64,000 nucleotides of DNA from Clostridium formicaceticum (GTDB lineage: Bacteria > Bacillota > Clostridia > Peptostreptococcales > Natronincolaceae): contig NZ_CP017603.1 of the NCBI RefSeq assembly GCF_001854185.1, positions 2,914,001 to 2,978,000 on the forward strand, in the 5' to 3' direction. The position numbers were made by a program, and so were the translations under genes. How positions within the stretch are numbered: position 1 is the stretch's first letter; each line of letters opens with the position of its first letter. The notes beneath the pieces were generated by a model that did not search any database, was not told the DNA's origin, and saw only the letters and a program-made list of their open reading frames with translations. Positions 17,398-24,511 of this stretch are shown here, in pieces.

Positions 17398-17781
17398 ATG
17401 TCAAAGTTTGTTGAAACAAATTATACGAGCACGAGGGAAATATTAAAGTTTCCCGACCATTATGTAGCCATAGCAGTTACAGTGAGTGATGAGGGAATAG
17501 AAGTAAACGAGTATGGAAAGAAAGTCATACCAGCAGGAACCATTGTAGGAGGAAAATCAAAGCCGGTTTTATTAAATGAAGATGAAGTAGTTGTAAGGAA
17601 AAACACTCAAGGCACTGATGCAAATGAAGCCGAGGGTGTTTTATTTTATGATGTGGATGTGACTTATGGTGCAAAAGAAGCTGCTATGCTTATTCATGGA
17701 TTTATAGCAATAGATAAACTTCCAGAAGCACCAGCTGTAGATGCAGTAACAGCATTAAAACAAATTAGCTTTATAAAATAA
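17398..17781 (+). CDS. Phage head protein, probable capsid decoration or fibre-like
   Basis: A 127-residue protein starting MSKFVETNYTSTREILKF, with a beta-rich middle (VIPAGTIVGGKSKPVLLN) and GVLFYDVDVTYGAKEAAMLIHGFI. Small proteins of this type lie between scaffold and major capsid genes and are related to gpD-like head decoration proteins. The assignment to a decoration role rests on position and fold pattern. The ATG at 17398 is 8 bp after AGGAGG. Confidence 0.6.
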   Translation: MSKFVETNYTSTREILKFPDHYVAIAVTVSDEGIEVNEYGKKVIPAGTIVGGKSKPVLLNEDEVVVRKNTQGTDANEAEGVLFYDVDVTYGAKEAAMLIHGFIAIDKLPEAPAVDAVTALKQISFIK

Positions 17782-17808
17782 AAAATAAGAAAAGGAGAAG
17801 TGATACAT

Positions 17809-18864
17809 ATGAAAAATATATTTGATTTAGTAAATGCAGAGGAGATAGCAACCTATTATACCAATAACCCTAGTAACAATATTCCTTATCTAGGAGGAAC
17901 GCTATTTCCACCAAAGAAACAGTTAGGGTTAGATTTATCTTGAATTAAAGGGCATAATGGACTACCAGTAGCTTTAATGCCTAGTGCCTTTGATACCAAG
18001 GCAACCTTAAGGGATAGAATAGGGATTAGTAAAATTGAAACAGAGATGCCTTTCTTTAGAGAAGCCATGAGGATTGGTGAAAAGGAGAGACAGGAGTTAA
18101 ATAAAGCAGCAGGTTCAATGAATAGTGCCTATGTGATGCCTATTATTCAACGGATTTATGATGATGTAAATAATCTTGTAGAAGGGGCAGAAGTTAACAA
18201 TGAAAGAATGAGGATGCAGTTACTCTCCACAGGAAAAATATCCATCACAGCCAATCGAGTAAATTATGACTATGGCTATAAATTTAGTTCTGAGCATAAA
18301 GAAACATTACTAACAGGAGCTAGATGGAGTAACGTAGAATCCTCTACACCGATTCAGGATATACAAAGATGGGTTAACAAGATTGAAGAAAGTACAGGGG
18401 ATAAACCAACAAGAGCAATATGTACATTAAAGACTTGGAATTATTTACTTACAAATAAGTCCATAAGATTAGACATGAATCCAATAGGAGCAGATAATAT
18501 TATTCTAACGGATAATATGTTAAGACAGTATTTATCTGCAAAACTAGGACTTACTGTAGCAGTATATAATAAAAAATATGCTCTAACAGATGGAAGTACC
18601 CATCAATTCTTCCCTGATGATGTGTTTACATTAATTCCAGAGGGTAACTTAGGAAATACCTATTTTGGAACAACACCTGAAGAATCCGATTTAATGAGTG
18701 GCAATACTGATGCAAAGGTACAGATTGTTAACACAGGTGTGGCTATTACTACCATTAAAGAACCTCACCCAGTGAATGTACAGACCATTGTTTCAGAAAT
18801 TGCTCTGCCTTCATTTGAGAAAATAGACAGTATTTTTATTGCGAAGGTTAATGAAGAATTGTAA
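17809..18864 (+). pseudogene. Phage major capsid protein (E family), nonsense mutation
   Basis: The gene starts at ATG 17809 behind AAAAGGAGAAGTG and runs in one frame to 18864 (351 sense codons) except for a TGA at codon 45 (17941). The context LGLDLS-stop-IKGHNGLPVALM fits an E-family capsid protein in which that position is normally Trp, so TGG to TGA is the simplest explanation. The rest (RMQLLSTGKISITANRVNYDYG, FFPDDVFTLIPEGNLGNT) is intact and well conserved. Normal termination here would give a 44-residue fragment, so the prophage cannot make capsids. Confidence 0.85.
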
Positions 18865-18887
18865 GTATAATAAATGAAGCTTAAGAG

Positions 18888-18915
18888 AGGGATGGCTTAA
18901 TCAGTTATCCCTTTT
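18888..18915 (+). terminator. Intrinsic terminator after the capsid gene
   Basis: AGGGAT (18888-18893) pairs with ATCCCT (18907-18912), followed by TTT. It ends the head gene block. Confidence 0.6.
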
Positions 18916-19075
18916 CTACAGAGATTACTGTGAACTTTTATTTAGTATTTTAAAGGATTCTTAAATTTTTATGCAGAAATATATTTATAGTGAAGGATAT
19001 TTCTTGTAGTGTTTTATATCAGATAAAAAATATGACATGATGTGCTACTAAATTATTCAAAGGAGAAAATAACAC

Positions 19076-19636
19076 ATGGTGAACAATAAAGATAATGAAT
19101 TTCCCATATTACGAACTGAAAGATTAATCCTACGGAAATTGACAGAAGAGGATGCAAGTTCTTTATTCAAATATTGGTCAGATAACGAAGTTACTAGATA
19201 TATGAATATAAATACTTTTACTAATACGTGTGAAGCAAGAAATATGATTAACCTATTGAATATACTATTTGAAAAGAAACAAGCCATTCGTTGGGGCATA
19301 TATAGCAAGACATTGGAGTGTCTTATCGGTACTTGTGGATATAATTCTGGACTAAAGCAAGAAGAATATATTGGGGAAATTGGCTATGAGTTAGGAAGCC
19401 ATTACTGGGGGAAAGGGTTTATGGCAGAAGCATTAAATGCTATTTTGGATTATGGGTTTAAGGATTTAAATTTAAACCGTATAGAAGCATATGTAATGCT
19501 AGAAAATGAAAAATCAATAAACCTTCTTGAAAAGCTATATTTTCAAAAAGAAGGAATTTTAAGAGAGCATGGATGCTATAAAAACGGTTTTTGGGATGAA
19601 TACATTTTTTCATTACTAAAGAGAGATAGAAGCTAA
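19076..19636 (+). CDS. GNAT acetyltransferase (RimJ/RimL type)
   Basis: A 186-residue N-acetyltransferase. FPILRTERLILRKLTEEDA opens the fold, IGYELGSHYWGKGFMAEALNAIL carries the acetyl-CoA pyrophosphate-binding (Q/R-x-x-G-x-G/A-like) turn, and RIEAYVMLENEKSINLLEKL closes it. Proteins of this type acetylate ribosomal proteins, amino acids or antibiotics. The substrate here is unknown. The ATG at 19076 follows AAAGGAGAA. It is the first gene of the repeat-separated array and is followed 8 bp after its stop by repeat copy A. Confidence 0.8.
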   Translation: MVNNKDNEFPILRTERLILRKLTEEDASSLFKYWSDNEVTRYMNINTFTNTCEARNMINLLNILFEKKQAIRWGIYSKTLECLIGTCGYNSGLKQEEYIGEIGYELGSHYWGKGFMAEALNAILDYGFKDLNLNRIEAYVMLENEKSINLLEKLYFQKEGILREHGCYKNGFWDEYIFSLLKRDRS

Positions 19637-19640
19637 AACT

Positions 19641-19684
19641 ATTACACATTATCTTTCAAAGGTGTAACAGATGAATTTTGCACA
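19641..19684 (+). repeat. Array repeat, copy A
   Basis: Begins 5 bp after the GNAT stop. Its core ACACATTATCTTT then AAGGTGTAACAGATG matches copy B at about 23 of 27 positions. It also contains a TTACAC/GTGTAA inverted pair. It does not look like an intrinsic terminator. Confidence 0.7.
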
Positions 19685-19728
19685 TTTAAGCCTATTGATT
19701 TATCGACTACTTGTAGGGGGAATAACTT

Positions 19729-19893
19729 ATGGAGTATATTCAAGCGGGTTTAGCACTATCAATGGTATTTTTTATAGTTATAGTAATCACAAGAATTTGG
19801 ATGAAATTCGCAAATCATATTGGGAATACCTTTGGGATAGGAAATTTTTTAATTAAATTATGGGAAAAAATAAGAAAATTAAGTAATATGTAG
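19729..19893 (+). CDS. Small single-pass membrane protein in the array
   Basis: A 54-residue protein starting MEYIQAGLALSMVFFIVIVI. Residues 7-22 form one strong transmembrane helix, followed by a basic tail (KLWEKIRKLSNM). The ATG is 8 bp after AGGGGG, the only good ribosome binding site in the interval, so this frame is preferred over an overlapping 61-codon frame without one. It is the second gene of the repeat-separated array. The function is unknown; the size and charge are compatible with a small toxin or regulator of a membrane enzyme. Confidence 0.6.
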   Translation: MEYIQAGLALSMVFFIVIVITRIWMKFANHIGNTFGIGNFLIKLWEKIRKLSNM

Positions 19894-19906
19894 TTAAACA
19901 TTTACT

Positions 19907-19950
19907 TTATATTATGTTTTTAAGACTTAGTAGATAAATTATGCGAAACT
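19907..19950 (+). repeat. Array repeat, copy A2
   Basis: Lies 14 bp after the small membrane protein stop. ATATTATGTTTTTAAGACTT then AGATAAATTATGCGAAAC aligns along its length with copies B and C, with more substitutions than they show to each other. Confidence 0.5.
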
Positions 19951-19985
19951 AAACATTGTTTATATAATAAAGGGAATGGTTAAAT

Positions 19986-20282
19986 ATGAAAAAGAATAAG
20001 TGGATGATTACATTATATCTAAATGCTGTTAAGTGGAGGTTGATATCGTATATAATTGCTTTTTTGGTAATTTTTATTCCTATATTTATAGTGTCAGTTA
20101 CCGATAATGGATTCAGTTCGTTTTATGGCAAAACTTTTATTACTTTAGCAATTATTTTTATTATAATTGGAAAAATACTAACTACATTTAAAAGAACTAT
20201 AGATGATGGTGCTATGCACTGGACTGGCATTGGCAGTATTACTGGGCTTTTAATTGTACTACTATGGGGTGTACTAAGATAA
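19986..20282 (+). CDS. Small three-helix membrane protein in the array
   Basis: A 98-residue protein with three predicted transmembrane helices (about residues 18-36, 51-66 and 81-96) and a short basic N-terminus (MKKNKWMITLYL). No family recognised. The ribosome binding site is a modest AAGGGAATGG. It is the third gene of the array, bounded by repeat copies A2 and B. A role in transport or as a membrane-active accessory protein cannot be told from sequence. Confidence 0.55.
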   Translation: MKKNKWMITLYLNAVKWRLISYIIAFLVIFIPIFIVSVTDNGFSSFYGKTFITLAIIFIIIGKILTTFKRTIDDGAMHWTGIGSITGLLIVLLWGVLR

Positions 20283-20290
20283 CTAATCTA

Positions 20291-20336
20291 AAGACACATT
20301 ATCTTTTTAAGGCGTCACAGATGCAAAGTGTGAAAT
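20291..20336 (+). repeat. Array repeat, copy B
   Basis: ACACATTATCTTTTTAAGG then CGTCACAGATG, starting 11 bp after the preceding stop. It is the closest copy to the consensus of the six. Confidence 0.7.
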
Positions 20337-20365
20337 AGCAATTAATTATAGAGGGGGAGAAGATA

Positions 20366-20533
20366 ATGTTTTTGATTTTTATATCTCTGATAACGGGATA
20401 TATCGGTATGGCATTAGGAAGTAGCTCAAATGCGGGAGGAATATTTGGTCTTGTAGGATTTCTAAGTCCAACCATATTTCTTTTGCAAAAAATGTATATA
20501 AAGTTAGAGGAAGTAGAGAAGAAACTAGATTAG
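20366..20533 (+). CDS. Small membrane protein in the array
   Basis: A 55-residue protein starting MFLIFISLITGYIGMALG, with two closely spaced hydrophobic stretches separated by a Gly/Ser/Asn loop (SSSNAGGIFG) and a charged C-terminal helix (KLEEVEKKLD). A strong GAGGGGGAGAAG ribosome binding site precedes the ATG. The stop is 2 bp from repeat copy C. No homologous family recognised. Confidence 0.55.
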   Translation: MFLIFISLITGYIGMALGSSSNAGGIFGLVGFLSPTIFLLQKMYIKLEEVEKKLD

Positions 20534-20534
20534 T

Positions 20535-20578
20535 TTACATCATCTTTTTTAGTCGTCACATATGAATTATGTGCAACA
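20535..20578 (+). repeat. Array repeat, copy C
   Basis: TTACATCATCTTTTTTAGT then CGTCACATATG matches copy B at 24 of 30 core positions. It contains a CACAT/ATGTG inverted pair. Confidence 0.7.
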
Positions 20579-20611
20579 GAAGTAGAAAAAGATGTGAGGG
20601 AGTGATGTTAG

Positions 20612-20911
20612 TTGAATCCTGGTATATACGCATCGGTGTTTATAACATTTTTTGTTATTTTTACGCAACAACATGAAATGCGAAAAGCAGTAATGATAAA
20701 AAGAAAGAAAAAAAAGGGGTTGAAAAATATAATGAACGAATTAATCAAAAAGTATATTAGGAAAAGTTGCAAAATAAGCACAGGGTCATTTGGAACAACT
20801 ATAGTAGGAAAAATAATTGATGTAAATGAAAACTGGATTGAAGTTGAAACTAAAAAAGGCAATGAACTTGTAAATGCAGAATTTATACAGAATATCAAAA
20901 TAAATTCATAA
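20612..20911 (+). CDS. DUF6897-like small protein with N-terminal membrane helix
   Basis: A 99-residue protein read from TTG 20612 (AGGGAG 9 bp upstream). An N-terminal hydrophobic helix (YASVFITFFVIF) is followed by a basic linker (KRKKKKGLK) and a compact beta module CKISTGSFGTTIVGKIIDV, then ENWIEVETKKG and NAEFIQNIKI. The beta module fits the DUF6897 family of small SH3- or Sm-like folds. The family function is unknown. An internal ATG at 20732 (MNELIKKYIRK) could give the module alone. Confidence 0.55.
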   Translation: MNPGIYASVFITFFVIFTQQHEMRKAVMIKRKKKKGLKNIMNELIKKYIRKSCKISTGSFGTTIVGKIIDVNENWIEVETKKGNELVNAEFIQNIKINS

Positions 20912-20916
20912 TAGCA

Positions 20917-20966
20917 TAAAGACGCACTCTCTTTTAAATGTGTAGTAACAGATAATTGGATTTGAC
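20917..20966 (+). repeat. Array repeat, copy D
   Basis: AAGACGCACTCTCTTTT then GTAACAGATAATT, about 10 bp after the stop. It is more diverged, with a short insertion in the middle. Confidence 0.5.
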
Positions 20967-21038
20967 AATGGAAGAATTGCTTATAGTGGCTAGTAGTTTT
21001 ATATAATGCGTAAAGCAGGAGTACAAAGGGTGGGATCA

Positions 21039-21260
21039 ATGAGAAAAGTAGATAATGTAAGTTGTCCTAAATGTGGACAAAAAATGAAAAATGGATACAT
21101 ATATTCTCCACATCAAATAATGTGGGCTGATAATAATAATACTAAAATTACCGCTATAGGAGATGAAACATTAGTAGGTTTGTCAGGATTTAAGATGAAA
21201 AAAGTAGTAGCTTATAGATGCGAAGCGTGTAAGATTGTTACATTTGAATACGATTCATAA
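21039..21260 (+). CDS. Zinc-ribbon protein of the DUF6487/PF20097 type
   Basis: A 73-residue protein with CPKCGQKMKNGYIYS at the N-terminus and YRCEACKIVTFEY at the C-terminus. The two CxxC pairs bracket a domain with a GD turn (IGDETLVG). This is the pattern of the small PF20097 family, annotated only as a zinc-binding domain. The ATG at 21039 follows AAAGGGTGGGATC; an earlier in-frame ATG at 21006 lacks such a site. It is the last gene of the array and is followed by the weakest repeat copy and a strong terminator. Confidence 0.65.
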   Translation: MRKVDNVSCPKCGQKMKNGYIYSPHQIMWADNNNTKITAIGDETLVGLSGFKMKKVVAYRCEACKIVTFEYDS

Positions 21261-21270
21261 ATTTGAAATG

Positions 21271-21305
21271 AGAGATATCATCTTCTTTAAATGCCATAAA
21301 TTTAT
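21271..21305 (+). repeat. Array repeat, copy E (degenerate)
   Basis: ATATCATCTTCTTTAAATG resembles the left half of the array repeat; the right half is not conserved. It closes the array. Confidence 0.35.
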
Positions 21306-21327
21306 TGAAATAATCAAATAAAGGTTA

Positions 21328-21380
21328 AAGGAATGGACATATTTGCTTGAAAGATTAGCAATATACCCATTCCTTGTTTT
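21328..21380 (+). terminator. Strong terminator at the end of the small-gene array
   Basis: AAGGAATGG (21328-21336) pairs perfectly with CCATTCCTT (21367-21375), with further pairing inside the arms, then GTTTT. Confidence 0.75.
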
Positions 21381-21522
21381 ATGTAGAATTACACGTACCT
21401 TTATCAAAACTTAAATAAAAATGAAAGGATGAATATGAGTAAGCGCCAAAGAATTTCTGCCTAGATTGTACCAGGAAGCTTTGCTAGAATAACAGATAAC
21501 AAGCAATAGGGAGGTATCTGTT

Positions 21523-21861
21523 ATGACAAATGAAGCACTGAACATTGACTGGGAAGATATTTTAGATAAATTCTCTTCTCATGAAGGAAGCATCAAGGCC
21601 TTTTGTGAAGAGAATAGTATAAGTGCCCATCAGCTTTACTACAGGAGAAAAAAATTACAAAACAATAACACTCCTGTATTTCATGCTGTTAGCTTTAAAG
21701 ATAAGGAAGCTGATGAGGCTGTAAATCAAAATATTATTCCACCTAATCCTGTCTCAGCATCAACTATAAAAATTGAAATAGGCAAAGCTAAGATATATAT
21801 ACCAAGCAATGATAAGGTATCTCTATCTAATGTTTTTAAGGAAATCATAGCATTATGCTAA
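21523..21861 (+). CDS. tnpA: IS66 TnpA accessory protein
   Basis: A 112-residue IS66 OrfA protein. A helix-turn-helix region (SSHEGSIKAFCEENSISAHQ) is followed by the conserved YYRRKKL and a C-terminal beta tail IKIEIGKAKIYIPS. It probably binds the element ends and helps TnpC. The ATG follows AGGGAGG. It overlaps tnpB by 7 bp, as is normal in the family. Confidence 0.88.
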   Translation: MTNEALNIDWEDILDKFSSHEGSIKAFCEENSISAHQLYYRRKKLQNNNTPVFHAVSFKDKEADEAVNQNIIPPNPVSASTIKIEIGKAKIYIPSNDKVSLSNVFKEIIALC

Positions 21862-22205
21862 ATATAGATAAAGTGGATAAAGTATATTTGGCTTGTGGGG
21901 TAACGGATCTTAGGAAAAATATAGATGGACTAAGTATGATTGTACAGACCGAGTTTAAGCTGGACCCTTTTGAAAAGGCACTATTTGTCTTTTGCAATAG
22001 GCAGATGAATAAACTAAAGATACTTCACTTTGATGATGGCTTTTGGCTATACTATCATCGGCTAGAAAGAAATAAATTCAGATGGTCTATGTCAAAGGAA
22101 GAAGCTTTAAAGGTTTCCATTGAAGAACTAAGGTGGCTGCTTAAGGGGTATGAAGTAAGAACTATATCAAAATTCAAGCCCGTTAAAGAGAGAAATTACT
22201 TTTAG
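21855..22205 (+). CDS. tnpB: IS66 TnpB (Orf2) accessory protein
   Basis: A 116-residue IS66 Orf2 protein with the family signatures VYLACGVTDLRKNIDGLS, FCNRQMNKLKILHFDDGFWLYYHRLE and FRW. It is needed with TnpA for efficient transposition in characterised IS66 relatives. The start overlaps the tnpA end. The length is standard. Confidence 0.9.
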   Translation: MLNIDKVDKVYLACGVTDLRKNIDGLSMIVQTEFKLDPFEKALFVFCNRQMNKLKILHFDDGFWLYYHRLERNKFRWSMSKEEALKVSIEELRWLLKGYEVRTISKFKPVKERNYF

Positions 22206-22211
22206 AAAAAG

Positions 22212-22260
22212 ATACCATAAAACCTTTGTATGCATTCAAATTACAAGGATTTTATGGTAT
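22212..22260 (+). promoter_or_regulatory. Long hairpin ahead of tnpC
   Basis: ATACCATAAAACCTTTGTA (22212-22230) and its imperfect complement at 22242-22260 form a 19-bp stem with an 11-nt loop. Its right edge contains GGTATAAT. It may hold a tnpC promoter or limit read-through into tnpC. Confidence 0.45.
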
Positions 22261-22296
22261 AATTGTTTTGTAAATAAAATGAAAACGGGGATGAAA

Positions 22297-23907
22297 ATGA
22301 CGAAGGTAAATTTACAAAACCAACTGGACGAAAAGACGAAAGAACTAATTTTAAAAATGGAAGAAGAGCTTGAAGCAAAGGATAAGGAAATAGAAAACTT
22401 GAAAAATGAGTTAGCTTATCTTAAAAATCAAGTACTTAATAAAAACAGAAAAATATTTGGCTCTTCCAGTGAACAGGCTAATACTATACAGGTATCCTTT
22501 TTTGATGAAGCTGAAAAAGATAGTAACTTAAAAGCAGCTGAGCCTACTATTGAGGAAATTACTTACAAGAGAACGAAGCCAACCAGCAATACTGGAAAAA
22601 AAGATAACTTAGCAAACCTAGAAAAAATAGTAATTGAGCATAAGCTTGATGAAGATCAACAGTCCTGCAGAGATTGTTCCAGTGATTTAGTGGTTATAGG
22701 TAAGAAGTCAAAGGAAGTGTTAAAGTATATACCTGCAAAGCTGTATGTAGAAGAACATCTAACCTACAGCTATGCCTGCAGATCATGTGAAGAAAATAAT
22801 GATAAAGCAAATATAATTACAACAAAGGCTCCAAAGACCTTGCTACATAAGAGTATGGCATCTAACGAGCTTCTTAGTCATGTCATAAATTTAAAATACC
22901 AGCATGCACTGCCTTTAAATAGACAAGAATCCTACTTCAAGATGATGGGGGCAAATCTTTCTAGACAAACCCTTGCCAACTGGGTTATTGGTGCAGCCCA
23001 TGAACTAGATCCAATTTATCAGCTTATGAAGGAAGAACTCCTTAAGAGAAACTATATCCAGGCTGATGAAACAGTTGTTAAAGTTTTAGATGATAGGGGC
23101 AAGGAGTCCAATAAACAAAAGTATATGTGGCTCTATAAATGCCCAGATAAAGATCAACCTATTATCATCTACGACTACCAAAAGACAAGATCTGGTTCTT
23201 GTCCTAAGGGTTTTTTAAGTGGATTTTCAAAATATATTCAAACAGATGGCTATGCTGGATATAATAAAGTTGAAAATGTCAAAAGACTTTATTGCCTAGC
23301 CCATATAAGAAGAAAGTTCCACGAAATAATAGTGAATCTAGACGAAGAAGCCCTAAAGTCTTCAAGAGCATTAATAGGGTTTAATTATTGTGCTCAGCTT
23401 TATAAGATTGAAAAAGACCTAAAAGAACAGCATAGTGGAAAAGAAGATTTCTATGAGAGGCGTTATAAAAAGCGACTTGACGCATCCAAGTCAATAATAG
23501 AAGAATTTATAGATTATGTAGATAAAGAAATAAAAGATGCTGTTCCCAAAAGTGCCCTTGGTAAAGCCTTAGCATATACCAAACCACTACTTCCTAGTTT
23601 TTTAAAAGTATTTCTAGAAGATGGATCTTTAGAAATAGATAATAACTCTGCAGAGCGATCCATAAGACCATTTGTAGTGGGTCGTAGCAACTGGCTTTTC
23701 TCAGCTTCAACCAAAGGTGCAGAGTCTAGTGCATTAATCTATAGCATCACTGAAACGGCTAAGAACAATAATTTAGTTGTTGAAAAATATTTACTTTACT
23801 TAATGAACAACTTTTCAAATATAGACCCTCAAGACAAGGGAAGCTTGTTAAAACTACTACCCTTTTCAAAGGAAGTACCTGAAAGTTTAAAAGTTCAAGC
23901 TAAGTAA
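22297..23907 (+). CDS. tnpC: IS66 TnpC transposase
   Basis: A DDE transposase of about 536 residues: N-terminal coiled coil (ELIKMEEELEAKDKEIENL-like leucine zipper), a zinc-binding region with CRDCSSDL and CRSCEEN, then the catalytic core with YIQADETVV (first Asp), YIQTDGYAGYN (second Asp) and NNSAERSIRPFVVGRSNWLF (Glu). Frame intact, so the element may be active. A partial, nearly identical copy lies on the other strand from 63402 to the right edge. The start at 22297 is 6 bp after GGGG. Confidence 0.9.
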   Translation: MTKVNLQNQLDEKTKELILKMEEELEAKDKEIENLKNELAYLKNQVLNKNRKIFGSSSEQANTIQVSFFDEAEKDSNLKAAEPTIEEITYKRTKPTSNTGKKDNLANLEKIVIEHKLDEDQQSCRDCSSDLVVIGKKSKEVLKYIPAKLYVEEHLTYSYACRSCEENNDKANIITTKAPKTLLHKSMASNELLSHVINLKYQHALPLNRQESYFKMMGANLSRQTLANWVIGAAHELDPIYQLMKEELLKRNYIQADETVVKVLDDRGKESNKQKYMWLYKCPDKDQPIIIYDYQKTRSGSCPKGFLSGFSKYIQTDGYAGYNKVENVKRLYCLAHIRRKFHEIIVNLDEEALKSSRALIGFNYCAQLYKIEKDLKEQHSGKEDFYERRYKKRLDASKSIIEEFIDYVDKEIKDAVPKSALGKALAYTKPLLPSFLKVFLEDGSLEIDNNSAERSIRPFVVGRSNWLFSASTKGAESSALIYSITETAKNNNLVVEKYLLYLMNNFSNIDPQDKGSLLKLLPFSKEVPESLKVQAK

Positions 23908-23914
23908 AAATATA

Positions 23915-23958
23915 GAATCCAGTAGAGTTAGCAACATATCTAACTTCTACTGGATTTA
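23915..23958 (+). terminator. Hairpin terminator after tnpC
   Basis: AATCCAGTAGAGTTAG pairs with CTAACTTCTACTGGATT (one bulge), followed by TATTTTAT. The same hairpin occurs beside the second IS66 copy near 63352-63394. Confidence 0.6.
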
Positions 23959-24012
23959 TTTTATCAGCTATTAAATTGGATTTCTATACGTTAATTCCTT
24001 GGCGCTTACACT

Positions 24013-24225
24013 TATAGGTACTGGGTCACAAGGTTAAGAAAGCAGGAACATGTAACGGCGGATATTGATTGGGCTGAAATGAAAATTCAGCCACAGGAAA
24101 CGTTAGTTTATCCGAAGGCTTCTTTTATCACTATAGGGTATGAAGGTTTTACAATAGATATATCTGAAGCTACAGATTGTCGGTTGTTGGCGGAGGTATT
24201 AAAGATTCTGCTGACGGTATGCTAG
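24013..24225 (+). pseudogene. C-terminal part of a second IS66-family TnpA
   Basis: The open frame starts at the right end of the intact IS66. It encodes RYWVTRLRKQEHVTADIDW, then FITIGYEGFTIDISEATD and LLAEVLKILLTVC, the C-terminal half of an IS66 TnpA not closely related to the intact copy. The N-terminal half is missing. The intact element therefore inserted into, or recombined with, another IS66-family element. Confidence 0.7.
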
Positions 24226-24510
24226 GGGGTTTTATACAAGGAGCAGAACATATCTACATCGCTTGCGGCTATACGGATTTTAGGAAGCAGATTGATGGTC
24301 TTGCTGCTCTTGTAAGCATGAAATTTAAATTGGACCCTTATTCTTCTACCTGTGTGTTTCTATTCTGTAATAAGAGAAGAAACTCTCTAAAAGCATTGCG
24401 CTTTGAAGAAGATGGGTTTATCATGGCAACAAAGAAACTTATGAAGGACATGTCTTTTTAATGGCCTCGTAAGACGGATGAGATAAAAGACATCACACCG
24501 GAAGGAAAAG
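24219..24510 (+). pseudogene. IS66-family TnpB remnant with internal stop
   Basis: From ATG 24219 the frame reads IYIACGYTDFRKQIDGLAAL, FCNKRRNSLKALRFEEDGF and KDMSF, then TAA at 24459, then continues in the same frame as WPRKTDEIKDITPEG. The stop is where TnpB normally has a sense codon before Trp, so a single base change is likely. The sequence ends abruptly near 24510, where helicase sequence starts. Confidence 0.7.
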
Positions 24511-24511
24511 A

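Larger units (their letters stand above)
21439..24009. mobile_element. Complete IS66-family element
   Basis: The ends are imperfect inverted repeats: GTAAGCGCCAAAGAATT (21439) on the left and its counterpart ending GGCGCTTAC (24009) on the right. Between them are tnpA, tnpB and tnpC in the standard order. The 8 bp outside the two ends differ (GAATATGA and ACTTATAG), so there is no target duplication. That suggests a deletion or recombination at one end after insertion. The right flank is another IS66-family tnpA. Confidence 0.85.

Noticed and set aside
17809-18864. TGA read as tryptophan (alternative code) or selenocysteine
   Set aside because: Many intact genes in the window end in TGA and use TGG for Trp. 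No selenocysteine-type hairpin is apparent and only decayed genes carry internal TGA.
19671-19856. 61-codon frame beginning in repeat copy A
   Set aside because: It lacks a ribosome binding site and starts in the repeat; the overlapping 54-residue membrane protein at 19729 has AGGGGG at the right distance.
19641-21305. CRISPR array or classical integron
   Set aside because: The repeats are separated by 260-620 bp genes, not short spacers. There are no cas genes, no intI, and the repeats lack the attC core motifs.
24177-24461. 94-residue protein starting at TTG 24177
   Set aside because: The proper TnpB start is ATG 24219; the extra N-terminal residues come from the overlapping TnpA sequence in another frame.
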